Shown piece after piece: positions 32,470 to 39,961 of a stretch of DNA of 64,000 nucleotides (position 1 is the first letter of the stretch; each line of letters starts with the position of its first letter). The DNA comes from Flavobacterium proteolyticum. GTDB lineage: Bacteria; Bacteroidota; Bacteroidia; Flavobacteriales; Flavobacteriaceae. The position numbers and the translations under genes are program-made. The stretch covers positions 124,001 to 188,000 of the forward strand of contig NZ_JADFTZ010000004.1 of assembly GCF_015223105.1 (NCBI RefSeq). The letters are read 5' to 3'. The notes below the pieces were generated by a model that saw nothing but the letters and a program-made list of their open reading frames with translations, was not told the DNA's origin and ran no database searches.

Positions 32470-33889
32470 TATTTCTGATACTGTTGATAGGAATAAAGTT
32501 TTTTTGGTCAAACGCTCTGAACTTTTTGAACGGCTTGATCCTGACTTGGTTTTATACACTAAAAAGACACAATCTTATAAATTTAAAACATTTCCTCTAA
32601 AATCTCTTTTAGTAAAGGCTCCTCAATATGGTGCAAATGAAAGTGGAATAGAAAGAATCTCATCTGAAGAACCAAGGTATATTAGAATTACTGATATTGA
32701 TGAGTATGGTCTTTTAAAAGATAATATTGGAGTTACTGCTGAAAATATTGAAGATCGATTCATTTTAAATGAAAATGATATTCTTTTTGCTCGGAGTGGT
32801 AACACTGTTGGAAAAGCTTATTTACATAAAAAAGCAAATGTTAATTATGATTGCTTTTTTGCAGGTTATATGATTAGATTTATTGTAGATGATTCTAAAA
32901 TTTTAGCTGATTATTTGTTTACTTATACCCAACTAAATATTTATAAAAATTGGGTAAATGCAATTCAAAGAACTGCAGGACAACCTAATATAAATGCAGA
33001 AGAATATAAATCTTTATTAATTCCTTTACCACCAAAAGAGATACAACAACAAATTGTAGAAAAAATAAATTCAGCATACACTCAAAAACAACAAAAAGAA
33101 GCCCAAGCCACAGCATTATTAGCCAGTATAGATGCCTATTTGTTAAAAGAGTTGGGTATTACTTTACCTGAGAAAGATACGAGTTTACAGTGTAGAATTT
33201 TTACAACTAGCTTTAGTGAAGTTAGTGGTGGTAGGTTTGATGGATATTATTATCAGAAAGATTTTATTGAATTTTTTAATTGCTTAAAAAAAGGGATTTA
33301 TCCAATAAAAAGTTTAAAAAAAATATCTAAAAAAATTACAAGTGGAATAACTCCTCTGTCTGGTGGTGATGCTTACACAAATTCTTTAGATGGAGTTCCT
33401 TTTATAAGAAGTGGTAATATTGATATTGATGGAGATATTGATTTTGAAGATTTACTCTATTTAAAAAAAGAAATTCATGAAGTAACAATGAAATCTTCAA
33501 AAGTTGAATATAATGATTTAATGATTGCAATAGTTGGAGCAACAATTGGACAAGTTGGAATTTACAATGATACAAGAGAAGCAAATATTAATCAAGCAAT
33601 TGCATTAGTAAGACTAAAAGAAGAAATTAATCATAACTATGTCAAAGAAGTTATTAAATCTAGTATTGGTCAATATAATTTAAATAGATTAAAAAGACCT
33701 GTTGCAAGAGCAAATATCAATCTTGAAGAAATTTCTACAATGCAAATAATTTTACCTCCAAAAGAAAAGCAAGACGAAATTGCTGTTTATATTCAAAATA
33801 TTAGAGCACAGGCTAAGCAATTCCAAGATGAGGCTAAAATGGTTTTAGAGGAAGCTAAGAGAGAGGTTGAATTGATGATAATAGGTTAA
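32456..33889 (+). CDS. Specificity subunit (HsdS-like) with two target-recognition domains
   Basis: 477 residues overlapping the methylase gene by 14 bases. Two target-recognition domains are visible, about 25-190 (ISSEEPRYIRITDIDEYG, then LLIPLPPKEIQQQIV) and about 265-450 (KKITSGITPLSGG, then IILPPKEKQDEIAVYI). Each is followed by a helical spacer rich in Gln, Glu and Ala, typical of HsdS. It directs methylation and cutting to a bipartite DNA sequence. The specificity cannot be read from the sequence. Confidence 0.88.
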   Translation: MAQFNISDTVDRNKVFLVKRSELFERLDPDLVLYTKKTQSYKFKTFPLKSLLVKAPQYGANESGIERISSEEPRYIRITDIDEYGLLKDNIGVTAENIEDRFILNENDILFARSGNTVGKAYLHKKANVNYDCFFAGYMIRFIVDDSKILADYLFTYTQLNIYKNWVNAIQRTAGQPNINAEEYKSLLIPLPPKEIQQQIVEKINSAYTQKQQKEAQATALLASIDAYLLKELGITLPEKDTSLQCRIFTTSFSEVSGGRFDGYYYQKDFIEFFNCLKKGIYPIKSLKKISKKITSGITPLSGGDAYTNSLDGVPFIRSGNIDIDGDIDFEDLLYLKKEIHEVTMKSSKVEYNDLMIAIVGATIGQVGIYNDTREANINQAIALVRLKEEINHNYVKEVIKSSIGQYNLNRLKRPVARANINLEEISTMQIILPPKEKQDEIAVYIQNIRAQAKQFQDEAKMVLEEAKREVELMIIG

Positions 33890-33892
33890 GTT

Positions 33893-34561
33893 ATGGGGAA
33901 AAAAATTGAAGACTTTGTACCAAAACAACTTTTGATTGAAATTTCTAAACATATATCAAATATTTACGAAGAAAAACGAACTGAGAGTTGGGAAAGTTCA
34001 AGATCTGATGAGGATGCATTATGTGGTCATTTTTTTGGTGCAATGATAAAAAATGAAACTGAATTTTCTGATAATTTAAGTTGGAAAATAAATTATAAAA
34101 AAACTCGAGGTCGTGGTAAACAAAATCCTGAGACAGCAATAGGGGCTGATGGTATTTACACTTTTGAATTAAAAAATAAAAATGGTGATATAATATTCCA
34201 AAAAGCCTTTTTGTTTCAAGCTAAAATGGATAAGTCTTTTAATGAGAATACAACACTTTCCCAAGTTAAAAAAATGAACTCAACAACTCAAAACGGTTCT
34301 GTGATTATTGTTTTTTGTGAAAAAGAATTTAAGGTAATTAAAACCTCAGATTATCTTCAATCTAGAAGTAAATTCCCACATGTAAGTTTTGAAAAATATG
34401 TCAATGATGAGTTTTTGAAATGTTTACATGGTGAACAAAATATGAACTACAACATTAATGAAGAAAAATTGACCATTTTAGATGACAATAATATTGTAAA
34501 AAAAGAAGTTCAATCTTCTCTTAAAAGTGAATTGAAAATAACTGTAAGCAGAAAAAAGTAA
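33893..34561 (+). CDS. Putative PD-(D/E)xK-fold protein of the defence operon
   Basis: 222 residues, no membrane segment. Asp 86 in AIGADGIYTFEL and Gln 109/Lys 111 in FLFQAKMD sit where PD-(D/E)xK nucleases carry their acidic residue and QxK/ExK pair, on predicted adjacent strands. The next strand (GSVIIVFCEKEF) also fits the fold. It lies three bases after the specificity gene and one base before the next gene, so it is co-translated with them. The nuclease call is from motif pattern only. Confidence 0.5.
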   Translation: MGKKIEDFVPKQLLIEISKHISNIYEEKRTESWESSRSDEDALCGHFFGAMIKNETEFSDNLSWKINYKKTRGRGKQNPETAIGADGIYTFELKNKNGDIIFQKAFLFQAKMDKSFNENTTLSQVKKMNSTTQNGSVIIVFCEKEFKVIKTSDYLQSRSKFPHVSFEKYVNDEFLKCLHGEQNMNYNINEEKLTILDDNNIVKKEVQSSLKSELKITVSRKK

Positions 34562-34562
34562 A

Positions 34563-36134
34563 ATGATAATTAGAGGTATTTTAGATAGGTCATTAAGTAG
34601 TCAATTATGCATTAGAGGTTTTGCTCCTATAAAAGAATTGGCTCGGATTTCAAAAGCTGATTACTCTTATCAAAGAAATCCCATTTACGAGCAACAAGAG
34701 GTAATTTCAACATTTTTAGACAATGAAGATTATTTGTTTTTTCCCGAAGTTATCCTTAATTATAAAGTCAAAATTGATTATTCAAAATTAAAATCTTCAA
34801 ATCGTTTTTCTCCATTACAAGAACTAGAAACTAAAGGTTTTTTTAAATCTAATGTAGATAATACATCAATAAAAACTAAAAAAGTCATATACAAGAATTC
34901 ATCTGATCTTAGAGGAGTAGAAAATATTATTGTTGTTGAGTTGAATCTTGATGATACAATATTGAATGATTTAATTAAAAAAAATCAAGAACCATTTAGC
35001 AGAGTTGATGGAAATCATAGGTTAAAAGCTGGTGGAGTAGCTAAATCTGAAAAAGTAAACAGAATGACTATACCGTTTTGTATTATCTTATCAGAAGAAT
35101 TGATTTATGAAGAGTTTAAGGACGGTTTAATTAACAAAACACACGAGTATTTAGGTGAAAAATTTGAGAGAGTTGTTTTTCATAACATTAACACTAAAAC
35201 AATTCCATTAACTTCTGAAGAGAATTTAAGAGTAATACTTGATGATGAAAAAAATTTTTCTGATGAATACCTAAAAGAAAAGTTTGGATGGGAATACTAT
35301 GCTATCAGAAAGGTTTTTAAAAAGCTACCCAAAGATTTAGTGAATGTTTATCCAAACTTAGGGAAAGATTTTTTAGAAAAACCTAGAAGTGTTTCTAAAG
35401 ACATTGTAAAACTTTTAGTTGATAATAAAAAAGTAAAACGTAATGAAAGTAGCATAAGTCTAGTAAATGAGGCATTAAAAAATGTTAATCAGGTTTTTGG
35501 AAATCACCCTAGATTAAAAAACACTAAGGGAATTGCATTTGTTGTAGCAGCAACATATTTACATATTAGCAAAGAAAATGATATTGAACTTTTTATAAAA
35601 TGGTTATTTAAAAATCATATTGATGAAATTGAAGGTCTTACTTCAAAATCGCTAATTAAAATCTATCAAAAGATAAGGGAGACTAAAAGTAAACAGGTTT
35701 TTGTTTCTATGCAATTTGATGAAGAAACTAAGCCCCATTATAATGCAATTGTTAAAGCTGTTAATGAGGTAAACAATGAGTATAATTTAGAAATAAAATT
35801 AAGGGAAATTAGAATCGATCATTTTAATATTGGGCATTCTTATAAGATTGATGATGAAATATTAAGATTAATTGAAGAAAGTGGTTTATTAATAGCTGAT
35901 TTATCTTCAAAAAATATAAATGTTTATCAAGAATTAGGCTATTTAATGGGATTAAATCAAGGAAAAGGTTTAAAACAAGAAAATTTTATATTGATAAAAA
36001 AACAAGATAAAAAATCAAAAGACACAGATATAGGTTTTAATATTAGACCATTTCAACAGCTCCGTTTTACATCAGATTTAGAATTAGTTGGTATGTTGAA
36101 AAAGTCTATCGTTGAATATTACGAATTAAACTAG
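34563..36134 (+). CDS. DGQHR/ParB-like protein fused to a TIR/deoxyribosyltransferase-like domain
   Basis: 523 residues in two parts. The N-terminal part (1-360) contains FSRVDGNHRLKAGG (Asp 149 to Leu 154), like the DGQHR motif of DndB-type and ParB-related proteins. The C-terminal part (377-523) begins KQVFVSMQFDEE and contains LIEESGLLIADLSSKN and NVYQELGYLMGL. That matches the nucleoside deoxyribosyltransferase/TIR-like fold, with a glutamate near residue 456 in the catalytic position. Such domains cleave nucleotides such as NAD in several defence systems. I infer a sensor-effector fusion; no exact relative is recalled. Confidence 0.55.
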   Translation: MIIRGILDRSLSSQLCIRGFAPIKELARISKADYSYQRNPIYEQQEVISTFLDNEDYLFFPEVILNYKVKIDYSKLKSSNRFSPLQELETKGFFKSNVDNTSIKTKKVIYKNSSDLRGVENIIVVELNLDDTILNDLIKKNQEPFSRVDGNHRLKAGGVAKSEKVNRMTIPFCIILSEELIYEEFKDGLINKTHEYLGEKFERVVFHNINTKTIPLTSEENLRVILDDEKNFSDEYLKEKFGWEYYAIRKVFKKLPKDLVNVYPNLGKDFLEKPRSVSKDIVKLLVDNKKVKRNESSISLVNEALKNVNQVFGNHPRLKNTKGIAFVVAATYLHISKENDIELFIKWLFKNHIDEIEGLTSKSLIKIYQKIRETKSKQVFVSMQFDEETKPHYNAIVKAVNEVNNEYNLEIKLREIRIDHFNIGHSYKIDDEILRLIEESGLLIADLSSKNINVYQELGYLMGLNQGKGLKQENFILIKKQDKKSKDTDIGFNIRPFQQLRFTSDLELVGMLKKSIVEYYELN

Positions 36135-36138
36135 TTTT

Positions 36139-36345
36139 ATGAATAGAAGTCACCGCGTAATTTACAGAAATCAATTTGGTATCATAACTGAAATACCAAC
36201 ATTGGAATATGCACAACAAAACCCTAATTATTTTGATAATAGAGTTCCAACAACTCCTATGGAAGTAAATAGGTTATTAGTTTTAAATCATGGATTTACT
36301 CTAATTGCAAACGATGAAAAAGTAATTTGTTACAAATTGTTATAA
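36139..36345 (+). CDS. Small hypothetical protein in the defence operon
   Basis: 68 residues with no recognised motif: a short beta-rich N-terminus (RSHRVIYRNQFGIITEIPTL) and a C-terminal strand pair. It fits exactly between two defence genes, four bases after one stop and eight bases before the next ATG, and uses the same codon style, so it is probably real. It could be a small regulator or antitoxin-like partner of the DUF262 protein; unknown. Confidence 0.45.
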   Translation: MNRSHRVIYRNQFGIITEIPTLEYAQQNPNYFDNRVPTTPMEVNRLLVLNHGFTLIANDEKVICYKLL

Positions 36346-36353
36346 TATTTGAT

Positions 36354-38150
36354 ATGGAAGAACCATTTAAACCCTTAAGTTTATCAATTAAAGAATTGTT
36401 TGGAAATGCTGATTCTTTATATAAAATACCTGTTTATCAAAGACCTTATAAATGGGAAAATGATCAAGTAGAACAATTATGGGATGATATAACAGAAGCT
36501 TACTATAATGGTGAAGAAAATTATTTTTTAGGTTCAATTATTACAGCTAAACCAAGAGATAATGAGAAGTCTTTGTATTCAGATGTAGTAGATGGTCAAC
36601 AACGTTTGACTACTTTAATGATTATGTTTTGCGTCATACGTGATTTGTTTCCAGATATTAATCAAGATAATTTTGACGATAATCCTTTTGCTGTCAGTAT
36701 TGATGAGATTAAAGCCTCTATTTCGCTACACGGTAAGTCTGAAAGATTAAAACTTTATACCCATGCACAACACAACAGCGATTTTGAAAAATATATTTTA
36801 AAAGGAGATACCACAACATTATCTTTTCCTTACAAATATCAAATACGAATTGATGAAGAACCAAAATTTAAGTTTATCAATACTGCTGTAATTTTTAGAA
36901 ATAAATTTAATGATATAGGAAGAGAAGAATCTGAAAAAATCATTGATTTCATTTTCAATAAAATCAAGTTAATTAGAATTGATTGTAAAAATAGAGAGTT
37001 TGCTATTAAGCTATTCCAAGTTTTAAATGATAGAGGAATGGACTTAACTGCTGCCGATTTAATCAAAAGTTATTTACTTGAAAAATTATATTCGAAATAT
37101 TCATCAGATCCAGACACCTCAAAAATAAAAGAAAATCAATTTATTTTAGATTGGAGGGAAATGGAAAATACTATTAGTAATTGTGAAGATATTAATGTTA
37201 ATGATTTGTTCATCATGTATGAATATTATTCATTAGCTCAAAATCCAAGAAAATCACTTTATGATGAGTTACAAAATGAGTTTGAGAGCAAAGATCCTAA
37301 TGTTGTAATTGATGATGTAAAGAATTTTGCTAAGTCTTATTATACTCATATATGGGAAGCACAAGATAAGTTAAATTATTCATTTTGGTATATTAGATGG
37401 AGTGTATATTGGAAAACAATTTTGCTTACAGCCATTCATACTAATTATACTGATTATGAAAGTTTGAAATATGAATTACGTAGATTTTACTATTTATATT
37501 GGATTGCAGGCAAAACTTTATCTCAGATAAAACAAACATCTTTTAATTTAATCAAATGGATTAAGGAAAAACAGAGTATAGAATTCATTAAAAGTCAATT
37601 AGATGAAAAAGTTGAAAATGATGAAATAATTGACTTAGTTCAACGCAATTTAAATTCTGAACGTATTGCTAATAATGCATGGATTAAACCATTATTAATA
37701 CTTTTAGAATATGATGCTACGGATAATAATAATCATGGATTTATTCCACTAAGTAAAGACTTACATTTAGAACATATTTTACCTATTAGATACGATTCTT
37801 TTGATGATTGGAATCATTTTAATGAAGAGTTAGCAACTAAATGGATAAATAGTGCAGGAAACTTAACTTTATTGAGTGGTGCAAAAAACATTGAATGTAG
37901 TAACAATCCTTTTAAAACTAAAATAAGTATATACACTGGAAAAGGAAAGTATAATGATAAGGATGAAAAAATTACAAGTTTTCAAATTACTCAGGAAATA
38001 GTTCGTCAATACAATGAAGATATGTTTAATAAGCAATGGAGCATTGAAGCAATTAAATATCGTAGAAAGTGGTTTTTAAATCAAGTTAGTAATTTATTTG
38101 ATATTGATTTGGAAGAAATAATTAAAGAAGAAGCTCCGCAACTAAATTAA
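36354..38150 (+). CDS. GmrSD-type restriction protein (DUF262-DUF1524)
   Basis: About 598 residues from the ATG at 36354. The N-terminal DUF262 domain shows IPVYQRPYKW (25-34) and DGQQRLTTL (80-88). The C-terminal DUF1524 domain has the HNH-like LHLEHILPI near 470-478 and NSAGNLTLL. This is the full two-domain length of GmrSD enzymes, which use NTPs and cut modified phage DNA (glucosylated hydroxymethylcytosine in the founding example). Here it is encoded between the TIR-like fusion and the nucleotidyltransferase. Its specificity is unknown. Confidence 0.85.
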   Translation: MEEPFKPLSLSIKELFGNADSLYKIPVYQRPYKWENDQVEQLWDDITEAYYNGEENYFLGSIITAKPRDNEKSLYSDVVDGQQRLTTLMIMFCVIRDLFPDINQDNFDDNPFAVSIDEIKASISLHGKSERLKLYTHAQHNSDFEKYILKGDTTTLSFPYKYQIRIDEEPKFKFINTAVIFRNKFNDIGREESEKIIDFIFNKIKLIRIDCKNREFAIKLFQVLNDRGMDLTAADLIKSYLLEKLYSKYSSDPDTSKIKENQFILDWREMENTISNCEDINVNDLFIMYEYYSLAQNPRKSLYDELQNEFESKDPNVVIDDVKNFAKSYYTHIWEAQDKLNYSFWYIRWSVYWKTILLTAIHTNYTDYESLKYELRRFYYLYWIAGKTLSQIKQTSFNLIKWIKEKQSIEFIKSQLDEKVENDEIIDLVQRNLNSERIANNAWIKPLLILLEYDATDNNNHGFIPLSKDLHLEHILPIRYDSFDDWNHFNEELATKWINSAGNLTLLSGAKNIECSNNPFKTKISIYTGKGKYNDKDEKITSFQITQEIVRQYNEDMFNKQWSIEAIKYRRKWFLNQVSNLFDIDLEEIIKEEAPQLN

Positions 38151-38156
38151 AAAAAT

Positions 38157-38882
38157 ATGCTTGACAACTATATAAAACAAAAAGTTGATTTAGTTTCTTA
38201 TTCACAAGTCGAATTGAGCAACATAGCTAATACTTTAAGTTATTTAAAAAACATTGTTAATAATCAGCCTGATTTCAGAGAACCTTTTTTGGGAGGTTCC
38301 TATAAAAGAGCTACAATGGTTAAGGGTGTAAGTGATGTAGATGTTTATTTTAAATATGTGGGTAATGGTAATCCACAATCTGCCTTATCAGTTTTAAAAA
38401 ATGGCTTGATGAGAAGTTATCCAACAACAATAATAAAACAAGATAAACCATCTATTTTGGTTGACTTTCTAAAAATACCATTTAATATTACACCATACAA
38501 AGAAGATAATTGGGGTAACTTAAGCATTCCTGATAAGTATTTATTGAGTTGGCAAACAATGAGTTTTGGTGAATTAGAACAAAACATAATAGCCTTAAGA
38601 AGACAAAATTCGAAATTTATTGACTTAATTAAAATTCTTAAACTTTGGAATTTTAACCATAGAAAAGGAATTAAAAATTTCGAAATTGAAAAAAGAGTTT
38701 GTAGTTTATATCTTGGTAGACAGTTATATCAAAACAGTTTATCTGAAATGATGATACATTTTTTTAATAATAATGGATATCAAAGTGATGCCGTAAAAAT
38801 GCAACTTTTAAGAAATAACATTCATAGCAACTCAAACTATAATTGGATCAATTTTATTGAAAACAGAAAAACCTATTTTTGA
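38157..38882 (+). CDS. CD-NTase/SMODS-like nucleotidyltransferase
   Basis: 241 residues. The polymerase-beta signature is clear: GGSYKRATMVKGVSDVDVYF (Gly 46, Gly 47, Ser 48, Asp 60, Asp 62) with the third acidic residue at Asp 103 in ILVDFL. Later IDLIKILKLWNF fits the helical part of SMODS/CD-NTase enzymes, which make cyclic oligonucleotide alarms. It is shorter than the usual 290-300 residues, mainly at the C-terminus. Its stop overlaps the start of a SLATT gene (TGATG), the classic pairing of a signal maker with a membrane effector. The signal molecule is unknown. Confidence 0.7.
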   Translation: MLDNYIKQKVDLVSYSQVELSNIANTLSYLKNIVNNQPDFREPFLGGSYKRATMVKGVSDVDVYFKYVGNGNPQSALSVLKNGLMRSYPTTIIKQDKPSILVDFLKIPFNITPYKEDNWGNLSIPDKYLLSWQTMSFGELEQNIIALRRQNSKFIDLIKILKLWNFNHRKGIKNFEIEKRVCSLYLGRQLYQNSLSEMMIHFFNNNGYQSDAVKMQLLRNNIHSNSNYNWINFIENRKTYF

Positions 38883-39358
38883 TGGAGACTAAAGAAAAAG
38901 AATTGTTGAGAAAACTTGGTGAAGAAACTATTTATACATCAAAAGGTCATTTCAAAGCTTGTGATTTAAGACGACAATTGATAACTTATACAATTTGGAT
39001 TTGTACTTTGTTAAATATTATAGGTATCATTGGAATAAATGAAACAGTAGACAAATGGTTATCTGCAGTTGGTCTTTTTGGGACAATAGCACTACTATTG
39101 TGGAATGAAGGAGAGGGGAAAAATTACAGAGCAAATCACAAAGAAATTGCTGAAAAATATTTAGCTCTACATAAGGAAATAAGAGAGTATTATTTTTTAG
39201 AAAATACAACAACTGAAGAAATTAAAAAAATAAGTAATAAAGTAATTTCATTGGATAAAAGTGAAAAGCCAGAAATTCCAAGTTACGCAAGAAAGTTAGC
39301 TAAAAGTGCTATTGAAAGTAAAGACCCTGAAACTGATAATTGGTTTAAAGTTAAATAA
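38882..39358 (+). CDS. SLATT-domain two-helix membrane effector
   Basis: About 158 residues from the ATG at 38882. Two adjacent transmembrane helices (about 33-52 and 57-75) follow a short polar N-terminus. They precede a helical tail with NHKEIAEKYLALHKEIREYY, typical of SLATT proteins (SMODS- and SLOG-associating two-TM effectors). When the paired nucleotidyltransferase makes its signal, such effectors are proposed to permeabilise the membrane and stop phage growth. A one-base overlap with the nucleotidyltransferase supports coupled expression. Confidence 0.7.
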   Translation: METKEKELLRKLGEETIYTSKGHFKACDLRRQLITYTIWICTLLNIIGIIGINETVDKWLSAVGLFGTIALLLWNEGEGKNYRANHKEIAEKYLALHKEIREYYFLENTTTEEIKKISNKVISLDKSEKPEIPSYARKLAKSAIESKDPETDNWFKVK

Positions 39359-39364
39359 ATAAAT

Positions 39365-39658
39365 ATGAAAAAAGTATTTGGAATTTTATTATTGATTATT
39401 GGTTTGTTGTTAACCAATTTTGGTGTTGGTGGTTTTGTTTACACAGATACAACTCGAAAATGTGATTTCTATCAGAATTTAAATGATATTAATAATTATC
39501 ATAAGGATTATGATGGAGAAATGGCTGTTGGTATGGCTATTTTTGTAGTGGGTTTGATTTTATTTATTATTGGAATTGTTTTAACGGCTTCTAAAACGAG
39601 AAAACAGCAAGAAATAGAAATAGAATTAGGTTTGATAAAAGCTCAAAACATAAAATAA
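39365..39658 (+). CDS. Small two-helix membrane protein
   Basis: 97 residues with hydrophobic helices at about 4-26 and 55-77 and a polar loop holding one cysteine; the tail is glutamine- and glutamate-rich. It starts six bases after the SLATT stop, so it is in the same transcript. It may be an accessory to the membrane effector or an unrelated housekeeping protein; no family recognised. Confidence 0.5.
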   Translation: MKKVFGILLLIIGLLLTNFGVGGFVYTDTTRKCDFYQNLNDINNYHKDYDGEMAVGMAIFVVGLILFIIGIVLTASKTRKQQEIEIELGLIKAQNIK

Positions 39659-39667
39659 TTATATAAT

Positions 39668-39877
39668 ATGCGTTACGTTTTAGCTTTTTTCTTTCCATGG
39701 TTGAGTTTGATACTTCAGGGGAAAGTAGGTTCTGGAATTATTTGTTTGCTATTACAACTTACCATTATTGGTTGGATTCCTGCTTTTATTTGGGCTGTTA
39801 CTGCATTGAACAGAATGTATGCAGATAGAAGAACTAATAAGATTATAAAAGAAATGAAGAAAAGAAAAGATAAGTAA
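39668..39877 (+). CDS. YqaE/Pmp3-like small membrane protein
   Basis: 69 residues. RYVLAFFFPWLSLILQGK, followed by LLQLTIIGWIPAFIWAVTAL, has the two-helix layout of the Pmp3/YqaE stress-membrane family, with a basic C-terminal tail (RRTNKIIKEMKKRK). It begins nine bases after the previous gene and is the last of the tight series; an 84-bp gap follows. Pmp3 proteins influence membrane potential, which would be relevant beside a pore-forming effector (inference). Confidence 0.6.
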   Translation: MRYVLAFFFPWLSLILQGKVGSGIICLLLQLTIIGWIPAFIWAVTALNRMYADRRTNKIIKEMKKRKDK

Positions 39878-39961
39878 CCCTGAATAACATCAACCTACTC
39901 CAACTATTTATAAAAATTATTAATATCTAATAAAATATTTTATTACAAAGCTTAGTATTAA

